Under the pieces are notes generated by a model. It did no database searches. It saw only the letters and a program-made list of their open reading frames with translations, and was not told the DNA's origin. From NCBI RefSeq assembly GCF_003333325.1, contig NZ_QOLC01000078.1, forward strand, positions 1 through 48,880: DNA of 48,880 bases, written 5' to 3'. Positions 24,558-33,133 of this stretch are shown piece by piece (position 1 is the first letter of the stretch; each line of letters starts with the position of its first letter). A program made the position numbers and the translations under genes. This DNA is from Candidatus Ulvibacter alkanivorans (GTDB taxonomy: Bacteria; Bacteroidota; Bacteroidia; Flavobacteriales; Flavobacteriaceae).

Positions 24558-25922
24558 ATGAAAATAATTAAACAAACGGCACTATTAGCGTCTCTTTTAA
24601 TAGTGTTAGCTTCTTGTGGAAGTGATGACGGCACCGATCCAATAGACGACACCGATGATGGAATGAACACCGAGTTTCTAGGCGAAATAGAATTCGTAAG
24701 AACCTACGGTGGCAGCAACGAAGACGATATCGTTTCTTTTCAAGCAACTTCGGACGGCGGAATCATTGCCGCCGGTTATACTAAAAGCATAGATGGAGAT
24801 ATTATCGACAAAACAGCTGACGACAGTGACTTTTGGGTACTGAGAACCGATCAGCAAGGAGCACTTATGTGGAGCAGAACCTATGGTGGCAGCAGTGACG
24901 ACCGTGCGAGAAGTATTTCACCAACGAGCGATGGTGGCTATGTAGTTTCCGGGTACACACGAAGTGACGACGGGGACGTACAATCGGGTAATGAAGGATT
25001 TAATGACTTTTGGGTGATCAAGATCAATGGATCCGGAGATCTACTTTGGGAAAAAAGTTTTGGGTTTTCAGGCAGCGATCAAGCATTCGACATATTTGAA
25101 ACCAACGATGGTGGGTTCTTTGTGACGGGTATACTAGATGTAACTGCTAGCGGAGGTGAAGGAAACACTGGAAGAAATGCAGGTTTGCACGCCGGTGGTG
25201 ATTACTGGAATTTAAAACTCAACGCGTCGGGTGAACTAATTTGGAGTCGCTATTATGGTGGAACCTTTACCGATACCGCGCATATGGCCGTAGAAACTGG
25301 CAATGGAGACTTTATTATTATCGGATTCTCCGACAGTACCGATGTAGACATTTCAAACAATAAAGGCGGTTATGATTTTTGGGTGGTCCGTGTGGCCAAC
25401 GACGGCACCTTGATTTGGGAGAAATCCTATGGAGGTTCCGAGATAGACATACCTTATGCGATCACAAAAACCAATGATGGGAACTATATTATCGTTGGTG
25501 ATACTAGAAGCACCGATATCGATGTGAGCAACCCGATTGGTAATGCCGATATTTGGGCCATAAAGATCGATGATAATGGTTCGATGTTGTGGGAACAAAC
25601 CTATGGTGGAACACAGTTCGAATCGGCTAGAGGTATTCGCGCAGCTTCCGAAGGAAATTATGTAATAGCAGCCTCAACGCGGAGTGCCGACGGTGATATA
25701 GATGAGAACAAAGGACAAAACGACGCCTGGGCGTTGGTGATCGATTCAGACGGCACATTACAGTTCGATAAAACAGTTGGAGGTAGTGACCTCGATTTTG
25801 CAAACGATGCGTTGATCACTTCAGACAATAAAATTTATGTAATTGGAAATACGGAAAGTGATGACTTGGACGTTACAGAAAATAAAGGAATTAAAGATTT
25901 TCTACTAATTAAAATACAATAA
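24558..25922 (+). CDS. Repeat-containing (propeller-like) lipoprotein
   Basis: 454 residues from ATG 24558, which puts the lipoprotein signal (MKIIKQTALLASLLIVLASC, Cys20) at the N-terminus; the frame open from 24516 adds an unlikely basic tail. After an acidic linker come about seven repeats of roughly 55-70 residues with the pattern W-x-(R/K)-(T/S)-(Y/F)-GG-S-x-D-D ... T-x-DGG-(F/Y)-(I/V) ... G-D-(V/I) ... DFW-V-(I/L)-(K/R)-(I/L). Examples are MWSRTYGGSSDDRARSI and IWEKSYGGSEIDIPYAI. This is a beta-propeller-type repeat seen in many Bacteroidota surface proteins. It lies 6 bases before the MbnP-like gene and probably shares its mRNA. Function unknown. Confidence 0.85.
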   Translation: MKIIKQTALLASLLIVLASCGSDDGTDPIDDTDDGMNTEFLGEIEFVRTYGGSNEDDIVSFQATSDGGIIAAGYTKSIDGDIIDKTADDSDFWVLRTDQQGALMWSRTYGGSSDDRARSISPTSDGGYVVSGYTRSDDGDVQSGNEGFNDFWVIKINGSGDLLWEKSFGFSGSDQAFDIFETNDGGFFVTGILDVTASGGEGNTGRNAGLHAGGDYWNLKLNASGELIWSRYYGGTFTDTAHMAVETGNGDFIIIGFSDSTDVDISNNKGGYDFWVVRVANDGTLIWEKSYGGSEIDIPYAITKTNDGNYIIVGDTRSTDIDVSNPIGNADIWAIKIDDNGSMLWEQTYGGTQFESARGIRAASEGNYVIAASTRSADGDIDENKGQNDAWALVIDSDGTLQFDKTVGGSDLDFANDALITSDNKIYVIGNTESDDLDVTENKGIKDFLLIKIQ

Positions 25923-25928
25923 TCGATA

Positions 25929-26696
25929 ATGAGAAAGTTTGCCCTATTAATCGTATTGGCATTAACAATAGCAGCTTGTGACGATAACGACGACGCTGCA
26001 CAACCTGACAATGTTACCGTGGAGCTGCGTTTTACACAAAACTGGGATGGACAAGAAGTGTCACAAGCCGATTTTGCCACCACAACCTATACCAATGCGC
26101 ATGGCGAAGACTTAACTATTGACCGTTTGCGATATCTAATTTCCGATATCCGTTTGGAAAACAGTTCAGGTGCCGTTATCGAGTTAAGTGACTACAACTT
26201 TATCGATGTGGGTGCAGCCACCGGACTTGTACTTATGCCGAACGTGGAGATCCCTGAAGGCACGTACCGATTAAAAGCCAGATTCGGTTTTGATGATGAA
26301 GACAATGTTGATGGAGCTTACCCATATCTAAATTCGGTCTCTTGGAATGTTCCCGCACCAATGGGAGGAGGGTATCATTATATGCAATTAGAAGGTAAAT
26401 TTATTAACGACACCGGAGACGAACAGAGTTTCCAATACCACACCATTCGAGCGAACGATATGAGCAGCACGCCTATTACGCTTCAGGACACTTCCATTGA
26501 TTTAGATTTGGGGGAACTTACCCTAAACAACGATGCTTCCATCGAAATTGCAATGAACGTGGCAGAATGGTTTAAAAACCCAAACGAATGGGATCTAAAT
26601 GTGTTGAATGCGGCTTTGATGCCTAATTTCGATGCACAGATCATGATGAATGAGAACGGCCAGAATGTTTTTGAACTTGGTGCCGTTTCACAATAA
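25929..26696 (+). CDS. MbnP-like copper-binding lipoprotein
   Basis: 255 residues. The lipobox is at IAAC (Cys17). The body resembles the MbnP family: VELRFTQNWDGQEV at the start, then LTIDRLRYLISDIRLENSSG, the GGGYHYMQLEGKF segment and FQYHTIRAN, and a WFKNPNEWDLN stretch near the end. MbnP proteins bind copper, in part through a kynurenine made from a tryptophan by the di-haem enzyme MbnH. Tryptophans here are W39, W139, W214 and W221 and histidines include H58, H150 and H171; which, if any, is modified cannot be told from sequence. The next gene is a di-haem protein, as in known MbnP/MbnH pairs. The family call rests on motif memory, not a search. Confidence 0.75.
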   Translation: MRKFALLIVLALTIAACDDNDDAAQPDNVTVELRFTQNWDGQEVSQADFATTTYTNAHGEDLTIDRLRYLISDIRLENSSGAVIELSDYNFIDVGAATGLVLMPNVEIPEGTYRLKARFGFDDEDNVDGAYPYLNSVSWNVPAPMGGGYHYMQLEGKFINDTGDEQSFQYHTIRANDMSSTPITLQDTSIDLDLGELTLNNDASIEIAMNVAEWFKNPNEWDLNVLNAALMPNFDAQIMMNENGQNVFELGAVSQ

Positions 26697-26708
26697 ATAA
26701 AGTTTAAA

Positions 26709-27773
26709 TTGAAACAGTTATTTTACATTTTGGTGATAAGCGTGTTTTTAGGATCGTGTACTTCGGAAGACGATAGCGAACCGCAATACACTCCTACTCC
26801 AGTGAGCTTGGAAGTACCCGAACTGTTTCAGCAACGATTATTACCACCAGTTATTCCATCAGACAATCCGCAAACCGTGGAAGGTGTTGCTTTGGGCAAA
26901 AAACTATTTTTCGACCCCATCCTTTCCGGAGACAATACATTGGCGTGTGCAGGTTGTCACAGTCCCGCTAATGCCTTTTCTGATGCGAGACAGTTTAGCA
27001 TTGGGATCGACGGAACACCGGGTAGACGAAATTCGATGCCAATTCAAAATTTGGCGTGGAACTTCGATGAAAAGTTCTTTTGGGATGGACATGCAGTTAC
27101 CTTAGAATCACAAATTCTCGAACCTGTAGTTTCGCCAATCGAAATGCACAATACCTGGCCTGAAGCCGTAGCTAGTCTGCAGAATTCGGCAAATTACCCG
27201 GTCATGTTCGAGCAAGCTTTTGGCACTTCAAATATTGATCGCACTTTGGTTTCCAAAGCAATTGCCCAGTTTTTACGTACACTCATTTCGGGAAATGCTC
27301 GTTTCGATCGATACTCAAGGGGGGAGATCGAATTGACCTCATCTGAATTAAACGGACTCGCTGTATTTCTTGACGAAAACAAAGGGGATTGTTTTCATTG
27401 CCACGGGAATCCAAATAATCCGCTCTGGACCGACAATATTTTTCATAATAATGGTTTAGATGAGGTGTTTACCGATCGCGGACTTGGTGAAGTGACAGGA
27501 GATCCTAGGGATTTTGGGCTTTTTAGAACACCCTCTCTTCGGAATTTAGCCTATACGGCGCCCTATATGCACGATGGCCGTTTCGAAACGATCGACGAGG
27601 TAATTAATCACTACAGTGAAGGTTTGGTCTTTTCAGAAACAATAGACCCTTTGATGAAAGCGGTAGACGAAGGCGGTGTGCAACTATCAGATGAAGACAA
27701 AGCCGATCTCAAAGCATTTCTACTTACGCTTTCAGAGCCTGGTTTTACTACTAATCCCGACTTCCAGCAGTAA
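26709..27773 (+). CDS. Di-haem cytochrome c peroxidase / MbnH-MauG-like lipoprotein
   Basis: 354 residues. Two c-type haem motifs are present: C80-x2-C83-H84 and C228-x2-C231-H232. Other family landmarks are GKKLFFDPILS, NLAWNFDEKFFWDGHA, LRTLISGNARFDRY, FRTPSLRNLAYTAPYMHDGRF and the C-terminal LKAFLLTLSEP. The start codon is TTG (26709), the only choice giving the perfect lipoprotein signal MKQLFYILVISVFLGSC (Cys17). The family includes bacterial cytochrome c peroxidases and the MauG/MbnH enzymes that oxidise tryptophan in partner proteins. Adjacency (12 bases) to an MbnP-like gene favours the MbnH role; a peroxide-detoxifying role remains possible. Confidence 0.85.
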   Translation: MKQLFYILVISVFLGSCTSEDDSEPQYTPTPVSLEVPELFQQRLLPPVIPSDNPQTVEGVALGKKLFFDPILSGDNTLACAGCHSPANAFSDARQFSIGIDGTPGRRNSMPIQNLAWNFDEKFFWDGHAVTLESQILEPVVSPIEMHNTWPEAVASLQNSANYPVMFEQAFGTSNIDRTLVSKAIAQFLRTLISGNARFDRYSRGEIELTSSELNGLAVFLDENKGDCFHCHGNPNNPLWTDNIFHNNGLDEVFTDRGLGEVTGDPRDFGLFRTPSLRNLAYTAPYMHDGRFETIDEVINHYSEGLVFSETIDPLMKAVDEGGVQLSDEDKADLKAFLLTLSEPGFTTNPDFQQ

Positions 27774-27814
27774 TCAGCTGCCAGCTAAAATCACCAATTG
27801 ATGTACAATTTAAA

Positions 27815-27836
27815 AAGCTTATGTTATTATAAGCTT
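27815..27836. terminator. Hairpin after the di-haem protein gene (weak terminator)
   Basis: A perfect 8-bp stem AAGCTTAT/ATAAGCTT with a 6-base loop, flanked by A/T-rich DNA, in the gap before the suf promoter. No proper T-run follows on the + strand, so termination is only possible. Confidence 0.35.
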
Positions 27837-27875
27837 AAAATCTCTTGCAACTATGGTTAAACGTAGTATTTACCG

Positions 27876-27883
27876 TATATTTG
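27876..27883 (+). promoter_or_regulatory. -7 promoter element TATATTTG for the suf operon
   Basis: Exact TAnnTTTG match ending 29 bases before ATG 27913. No recognised Fur- or IscR-type operator was identified beside it. Confidence 0.65.
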
Positions 27884-27912
27884 CAGTCTAATTTAGAACA
27901 AATCTATATTAA

Positions 27913-28242
27913 ATGATCAAAGTTAGTGAAAGTGCAAAATCGAAGATTTCGCAACTAATGAGTGAAGAAGGCTTTAACGTTGCAGATGACTTCGTTCGCG
28001 TAGGTGTAAAGAGCGGCGGATGCTCCGGATTATCTTATGAACTAAAATTTGACCACGCCATTGGCGAGGACGATAAGTTATTTGAAGATCAGAGTGTGAA
28101 GATCGCCGTTGACAAAAAGAGCTTTTTATACCTCGTAGGGACCACACTAGAATACAGTGGTGGATTGAATGGAAAAGGATTTGTTTTTAACAACCCAAAT
28201 GCCAATAGAACATGTGGCTGTGGGGAAAGCTTTTCGCTTTAA
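27913..28242 (+). CDS. sufA: Iron-sulfur cluster assembly A-type carrier
   Basis: 109 residues of the HesB/IscA/SufA family. The three conserved cysteines are Cys37 (SGGCSGLSY), Cys101 and Cys103 (RTCGCGESF), which hold a transferable Fe-S cluster. It probably passes clusters built on SufBCD to client enzymes such as SDH. First gene of the suf operon, 18 bases before sufB. Confidence 0.93.
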   Translation: MIKVSESAKSKISQLMSEEGFNVADDFVRVGVKSGGCSGLSYELKFDHAIGEDDKLFEDQSVKIAVDKKSFLYLVGTTLEYSGGLNGKGFVFNNPNANRTCGCGESFSL

Positions 28243-28260
28243 AAAAATTGCTAGAAGAAG

Positions 28261-29709
28261 ATGGCTAAGTTTACAGAAGACGATTTAAAAAAAGAACTCG
28301 AGACCAAAGAGTATGAATATGGTTTTTATACCGATATAGAATCGGAAACCTTCCCTGTGGGATTGAACGAAGATATTGTTCGCGCGATCTCTATGAAAAA
28401 GGAAGAACCCGAATGGATGACCGAATGGCGTCTAGAATCTTTTCGATATTGGAAAAAGATGGTAGAACCCGAATGGGCAAACGTTCGTTATAAGAAACCG
28501 GACTTTCAAAACATTTCTTATTATTCTGCTCCCAACAAGAAACCAAAATACGATAGCATCGATGAGGTAGATCCGGAATTGTTAGAAACCTTTAACAAGC
28601 TTGGAATTTCGCTGGAAGAACAAAAGAAATTGGCCGGAGTTGCCGTTGATATTGTAATGGATTCCGTTTCGGTAGCAACCACCTTTAAAGATACGCTTGC
28701 CAAGAAAGGAATTATTTTCTGTTCTATTTCTGAAGCGATAAAAAATCATCCCGAACTGGTTAAAAAATATATAGGCACAGTAGTCCCGCAGCGTGATAAT
28801 TTTTATGCTGCCTTAAACAGCGCCGTATTTAGCGACGGATCATTTTGCTACATCCCAAAAGGTGTTCGCTGTCCTATGGAACTTTCTACTTATTTCCGAA
28901 TCAATCAAGCAGGAACAGGACAGTTTGAACGAACCTTGGTGATCGCAGATGAGGGAAGCTATGTAAGTTATCTGGAAGGCTGTACAGCGCCTAGTCGTGA
29001 CGAGAATCAATTACACGCAGCGGTGGTAGAGTTAATCGCATTAGACGGTGCCGAAATAAAGTACTCGACCGTGCAAAATTGGTTCCCGGGTGATAAAGAA
29101 GGTAAAGGTGGGGTTTACAATTTTGTAACCAAACGAGGAATTTGCGAAAAAAATGCCAAGATCTCTTGGACACAAGTAGAAACCGGAAGTGCGATTACTT
29201 GGAAATACCCAAGTTGTATTCTGAAAGGAGACAATTCGATAGGTGAATTCTATTCGATCGCGGTGACCAACAACCACCAACAAGCCGATACAGGAACTAA
29301 GATGATACATCTTGGCAAGAATACGAAGAGCACCATTATCTCAAAAGGTATCTCTGCCGGAAAATCTCAAAACAGCTATCGCGGATTAGTACAAATTAAT
29401 TCGAGAGCAGAGAATGCACGTAATTTCTCGCAGTGTGATTCGCTACTCATGGGTAATAACTGTGGAGCACACACCTTCCCTTATATTGAAGCTAAGAACA
29501 AATCGGCGCAAATAGAACACGAGGCAACAACGAGTAAGATTGGTGAAGATCAAATTTTCTATTGTAACCAACGAGGAATTGACACCGAAAAGGCTATTGC
29601 GTTGATCGTCAATGGATTTAGCAAAGAAGTTTTAAACAAACTGCCTATGGAGTTTGCTGTAGAAGCACAGAAATTATTAGAAATTAGTTTAGAAGGATCG
29701 GTTGGATAA
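28261..29709 (+). CDS. sufB: Fe-S cluster scaffold subunit SufB
   Basis: 482 residues, the normal SufB length. Landmarks include [30 protein letters not shown]-type ([18 protein letters not shown]) strands, [41 protein letters not shown] and [17 protein letters not shown] in the parallel beta-helix core. SufB forms the SufBC2D scaffold on which Fe-S clusters are assembled with sulfur from SufS/SufE. It is followed after 10 bases by an inserted lipoprotein gene rather than directly by sufC. Confidence 0.96.
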   Translation: MAKFTEDDLKKELETKEYEYGFYTDIESETFPVGLNEDIVRAISMKKEEPEWMTEWRLESFRYWKKMVEPEWANVRYKKPDFQNISYYSAPNKKPKYDSIDEVDPELLETFNKLGISLEEQKKLAGVAVDIVMDSVSVATTFKDTLAKKGIIFCSISEAIKNHPELVKKYIGTVVPQRDNFYAALNSAVFSDGSFCYIPKGVRCPMELSTYFRINQAGTGQFERTLVIADEGSYVSYLEGCTAPSRDENQLHAAVVELIALDGAEIKYSTVQNWFPGDKEGKGGVYNFVTKRGICEKNAKISWTQVETGSAITWKYPSCILKGDNSIGEFYSIAVTNNHQQADTGTKMIHLGKNTKSTIISKGISAGKSQNSYRGLVQINSRAENARNFSQCDSLLMGNNCGAHTFPYIEAKNKSAQIEHEATTSKIGEDQIFYCNQRGIDTEKAIALIVNGFSKEVLNKLPMEFAVEAQKLLEISLEGSVG

Positions 29710-29719
29710 ATTCAGTGTT

Positions 29720-30589
29720 ATGAAAAAACTAATAGTAACAATAACGCTACTATCATTGGTCGCGTGTAAAGAAACCAAAAAAGAAGAAGTCGCTACTCAA
29801 GTTGAAGAAACAGCAGCTAAAACGGAAGTGCTGCTATACACTTTCGATGGTGGAACTGTTACAGCACACAACCTAAATCTCTTTGCTCAGGGTGACACCT
29901 ACCAAGGAGAATCTAAAGAATTAGCAGATCCATTTTATGTGATCAAGCACCCAGATGGTGTGCTTGTTTGGGATACCGGGTTACCTGAGAATTTAGTGGG
30001 TCAAGATCCCTATACAACTCCAGACGGTGGCTTCACGATTTCTCGAAAAGATTCTATTGTGAACCAGTTGGCGCGAATCGATCTAACGCCTTCAGATGTT
30101 GAATTTGTCGCTTTTTCGCATATTCATTTTGATCATACAGGCGCAGCAAACACATTTGAGAATGCGACCTGGCTAGTTCAAACTCCCGAATACGATTTTG
30201 CCATGAGCGATGCCATTAAGGGGAATTCTTTTTATGCTTCGGAAAGTTTCTCAAAGCTAACAAACGTCTTTAAACTCAATGGCGATCACGATGTATTTGG
30301 AGATGGTACGGTGATCATTAAAGCGATGCCGGGTCACACGGCCGGACATCAAGTACTTTATTTGGAACTGGCTGAAGCAGGGCCCGTATTACTTTGTGGG
30401 GATCTATATCATTTTGATGCGAACCGTCAAAATGCGATTGTTCCTCAATTTAATTACGATATCGCAGAAACCGAGCAATCCATCAAAGAGTTTGAAGCAT
30501 TTGCCAAAAACATGAATGCAACGGTTTACATTCAACATGAAACAGACGATTTTAAATTAATGCCAAAGGCACCTAACGCGTTAAAATAA
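29720..30589 (+). CDS. Metallo-beta-lactamase-fold lipoprotein, N-acyl-homoserine-lactonase-like
   Basis: 289 residues from ATG 29720; starting at the earlier frame opening (29702) would spoil the signal peptide. The lipobox is LVAC (Cys16), so it is an envelope lipoprotein. The zinc site is complete: H134-x-H136-x-D138-H139 (SHIHFDHTG), His206 (GHTAGH), Asp228 (GDLYH) and His273. The overall pattern (VLVWDTGLPENL ... HIHFDH) fits the AHL-lactonase-like branch of MBL-fold hydrolases, but the true substrate is unknown and could be another lactone or ester. It lies between sufB and sufC with spacings of 10 and 1 bases, so it is certainly within the operon. Confidence 0.85.
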   Translation: MKKLIVTITLLSLVACKETKKEEVATQVEETAAKTEVLLYTFDGGTVTAHNLNLFAQGDTYQGESKELADPFYVIKHPDGVLVWDTGLPENLVGQDPYTTPDGGFTISRKDSIVNQLARIDLTPSDVEFVAFSHIHFDHTGAANTFENATWLVQTPEYDFAMSDAIKGNSFYASESFSKLTNVFKLNGDHDVFGDGTVIIKAMPGHTAGHQVLYLELAEAGPVLLCGDLYHFDANRQNAIVPQFNYDIAETEQSIKEFEAFAKNMNATVYIQHETDDFKLMPKAPNALK

Positions 30590-30590
30590 T

Positions 30591-30968
30591 ATGAGAAAGC
30601 TACTTTTAATCTTGGTATTTTCCGCAGTACTATGGAGCTGTAAGGAAACGCAAAATTACGATGAATTACCTACCTATAGCGGGGAGTATATTTATACAGA
30701 AGAAGGCGCCGTATTAAAAGGAAATAATTATATCTATGGGGTAACCTTAGACGAAACAGCAAAACAATTAGCCGATTCGGTTGCTCCCATAAAAAAAGAT
30801 GAATTTGATATGATCCCGGTGATCGTGAAAGGAATCGTTGAAAAGAACCCTGCCGAAGGGGCAGGCGAAACGGTTTGGCCTGAGATCATTACCATAAAAA
30901 AAATTGTGGAAGTGGGTAAAGAACCTGCTAAAGCAGATGTACGAATTGGAGAAAAAACAGAACAATAG
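30591..30968 (+). CDS. Small lipoprotein of unknown function in suf operon
   Basis: 125 residues. A lipoprotein signal ends at LWSC (Cys17). The mature part contains YSGEYIYTEEGAVLKGNNYIYGVTLDE, which resembles a small beta-barrel/NlpE-like start, then a charged C-terminus. No function is recognised. It starts 1 base after the MBL-fold gene and ends 2 bases before sufC, and is therefore co-transcribed with Fe-S assembly genes. Confidence 0.75.
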   Translation: MRKLLLILVFSAVLWSCKETQNYDELPTYSGEYIYTEEGAVLKGNNYIYGVTLDETAKQLADSVAPIKKDEFDMIPVIVKGIVEKNPAEGAGETVWPEIITIKKIVEVGKEPAKADVRIGEKTEQ

Positions 30969-30970
30969 AC

Positions 30971-31726
30971 ATGTTACACATTAAAAACCTACACGCAGGT
31001 GTAGAAGAAAAGGATATTCTTAAAGGCATCAATCTTGAGGTCAAGGCCGGCGAGGTGCATGCGATCATGGGACCCAATGGTTCAGGAAAAAGCACACTGG
31101 CATCTGTAATTGCCGGTAAAGAAGAATTTGAGGTCACAAAAGGAGAACTCACCTTCGAAGGAGAAGATATTAGCGAGATGGACCCGGAAGAACGCGCTCA
31201 TAAAGGAGTGTTCTTGTCGTTTCAGTACCCGGTAGAGATCCCCGGTGTAAGTGTGACGAACTTTATAAAAACAGCCATAAACGAAACTCGAAAGTCGCAA
31301 GGTCTTGAAGATATGCCGGCTTCAGAAATGCTGAAGATGATAAAAGCTAAAGCCGATATGTTAGAGATCGATCGCAAGTTCTTATCTCGCTCCTTGAACG
31401 AAGGGTTCTCGGGAGGAGAGAAAAAACGAAACGAGATCTTTCAGCTGGCAATGATGGAACCGAAATTGGCGATCTTAGATGAGACCGATTCAGGCTTGGA
31501 CATCGACGCACTTAAAGTAGTTGCAAATGGTGTTAACAAACTTAAGAGTAAAGACAACGCCGTGGTAGTCATTACGCACTATCAACGCCTATTAGATTAT
31601 ATCGTTCCGGATTACGTACATGTACTTATGGGCGGAAGGATCGTAAAATCGGGTGGGAAAGAGTTGGCGTATCAATTGGAAGAAAAAGGATACGACTGGA
31701 TAAAAGAAGAAGTAGGTTCGGTATAA
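30971..31726 (+). CDS. sufC: Fe-S assembly ATPase SufC
   Basis: 251-residue ABC-type ATPase. Walker A is GPNGSGKST (35-43), the Q-loop region is LSFQYPVEIPGV, the ABC signature is GFSGGEKKR, Walker B is LAILDETDSGLD, and the H-loop is VVITHYQR. The VEIPGV and TDSGLDIDAL strings are typical of SufC rather than transporters. It powers conformational change of SufBC2D. Followed by a 66-base gap with short palindromes before sufD. Confidence 0.96.
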   Translation: MLHIKNLHAGVEEKDILKGINLEVKAGEVHAIMGPNGSGKSTLASVIAGKEEFEVTKGELTFEGEDISEMDPEERAHKGVFLSFQYPVEIPGVSVTNFIKTAINETRKSQGLEDMPASEMLKMIKAKADMLEIDRKFLSRSLNEGFSGGEKKRNEIFQLAMMEPKLAILDETDSGLDIDALKVVANGVNKLKSKDNAVVVITHYQRLLDYIVPDYVHVLMGGRIVKSGGKELAYQLEEKGYDWIKEEVGSV

Positions 31727-31739
31727 AACCGATTTCCAA

Positions 31740-31771
31740 TTACAAATTGTAAAATGTCGTAACCAGACATT
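31740..31771. promoter_or_regulatory. Two adjacent short palindromes in the sufC-sufD gap
   Basis: TTACAA-A-TTGTAA (31740-31752) is followed immediately by a potential hairpin AATGTC-GTAACCA-GACATT (31753-31771). They occupy the only sizeable gap in the suf operon. They could be an mRNA processing/stability structure or an operator; nothing in the sequence decides. Confidence 0.3.
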
Positions 31772-31792
31772 ATTCAAGAAAAATTAAAAAGC

Positions 31793-33109
31793 ATGAGCTT
31801 AAAAGATAAATTATTATCCTCATACATTGCCTTCGAAGATCATTTGGAAGCAGACTCACCTATTCATGAGTTGCGTAACGAAGCGATCAAGAATTTTGAA
31901 GCGAAAGGCTTTCCGACGAAAAAGGATGAAGCCTGGAAATACACTTCCTTGAACGCGCTGTTAAAGGATGATTACAGTCTTTTTCCGAAGCAATTAGACA
32001 GCAGCATTGAGTTTAAAGACGTAAAAAAATACTTCCTTCACGATATCGACACCTACAAGATCGTTTTTGTGGATGGGGTATACAGTTCTTTTCTTTCTGA
32101 AACAACACATGACACCATAGATGTGTGCTTGTTATCTTCGGCCTTGAACAAGCCTAAGTATCGTCCTGTGATCGAAGCCTATTTTAATAAGGCGATAAAA
32201 AATGACAGTCTTTCGTCTCTTAACACAGCCTTTGCTAGAGATGGGGCCTATATCCACATTCCGAAGCACAAGGAAGTAGAAAAACCAATCGAGATCATCA
32301 ATTTCTCTACCGGTAATGAAGCAGCCGTTTTGTTACAGCCAAGAAATTTGGTTGTTGTTGGTGAAAATGCACATGTACAGATCATCGAACGACACCAAAG
32401 TCTATCTGAAAATGCCGTCTTAACGAACAGTGTTACCGAGATCTTTGCAGAAAAAAGGGCGTATATAGATTATTATAAGATTCAAACCGATAACAAGTCG
32501 GCTTCCTTGATCGACAACACGGCGATCTCTCAAGAACGCGAAAGTAATTGTAAGGTGCACACATTTTCTTTTGGTGGAAAATTAACACGGAACAACCTTA
32601 GTTTTTATCAACATGGAGAGCGTTGTGATTCTACACTAAAAGGAATTACCATTTTAGAAGACAAACAACATGTAGATCACAACACACTGGTACATCATAT
32701 CGCACCCAATTGTGAAAGTCACCAAGATTATAAAGGTATCTTCGCAGATGCCTCAACCGGTGTTTTCAACGGTAAAGTTGTGGTAGAGAAAGACGCTCAA
32801 AAAACGGATGCCTTTCAGCAAAACAACAACATCCTAATCGATGACAAAGCAACAATTAATGCAAAACCGCAATTAGAGATCTTTGCAGACGATGTGAAGT
32901 GTTCGCACGGGTGTACCATTGGGCAGTTGGATGAAGAAGCATTGTTCTATATGCGTACGCGTGGAATCGCCAAGAAAGAAGCGCGGGCACTCCTAATGTA
33001 CGCTTTCGCCAATACCGTTCTAGAAAGTGTAAAGATCCCCGAACTCAAGCGAAGAATTAACAAGCTAATTGCGAAGAAGATCGGTGTTAGCTTAGGCTTC
33101 GACGTATAA
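31793..33109 (+). CDS. sufD: Fe-S assembly protein SufD
   Basis: 438 residues, paralogous to SufB and the usual length for SufD. N-terminal KKDEAWKYTSL is the SufD signature (normally W(K/R)YT). The beta-helix core includes TFSFGGKLTRNNLSFYQHGE, KGITILEDKQHVDHNT, DYKGIFADASTGVFNGKV and DDVKCSHGCTIGQLDEEALFYMRTRG, and the last contains the conserved C-x-H-G segment. Partner of SufB and SufC. Confidence 0.96.
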   Translation: MSLKDKLLSSYIAFEDHLEADSPIHELRNEAIKNFEAKGFPTKKDEAWKYTSLNALLKDDYSLFPKQLDSSIEFKDVKKYFLHDIDTYKIVFVDGVYSSFLSETTHDTIDVCLLSSALNKPKYRPVIEAYFNKAIKNDSLSSLNTAFARDGAYIHIPKHKEVEKPIEIINFSTGNEAAVLLQPRNLVVVGENAHVQIIERHQSLSENAVLTNSVTEIFAEKRAYIDYYKIQTDNKSASLIDNTAISQERESNCKVHTFSFGGKLTRNNLSFYQHGERCDSTLKGITILEDKQHVDHNTLVHHIAPNCESHQDYKGIFADASTGVFNGKVVVEKDAQKTDAFQQNNNILIDDKATINAKPQLEIFADDVKCSHGCTIGQLDEEALFYMRTRGIAKKEARALLMYAFANTVLESVKIPELKRRINKLIAKKIGVSLGFDV

Positions 33110-33133
33110 ACTCACATTTCTTATAAAAAGAAT

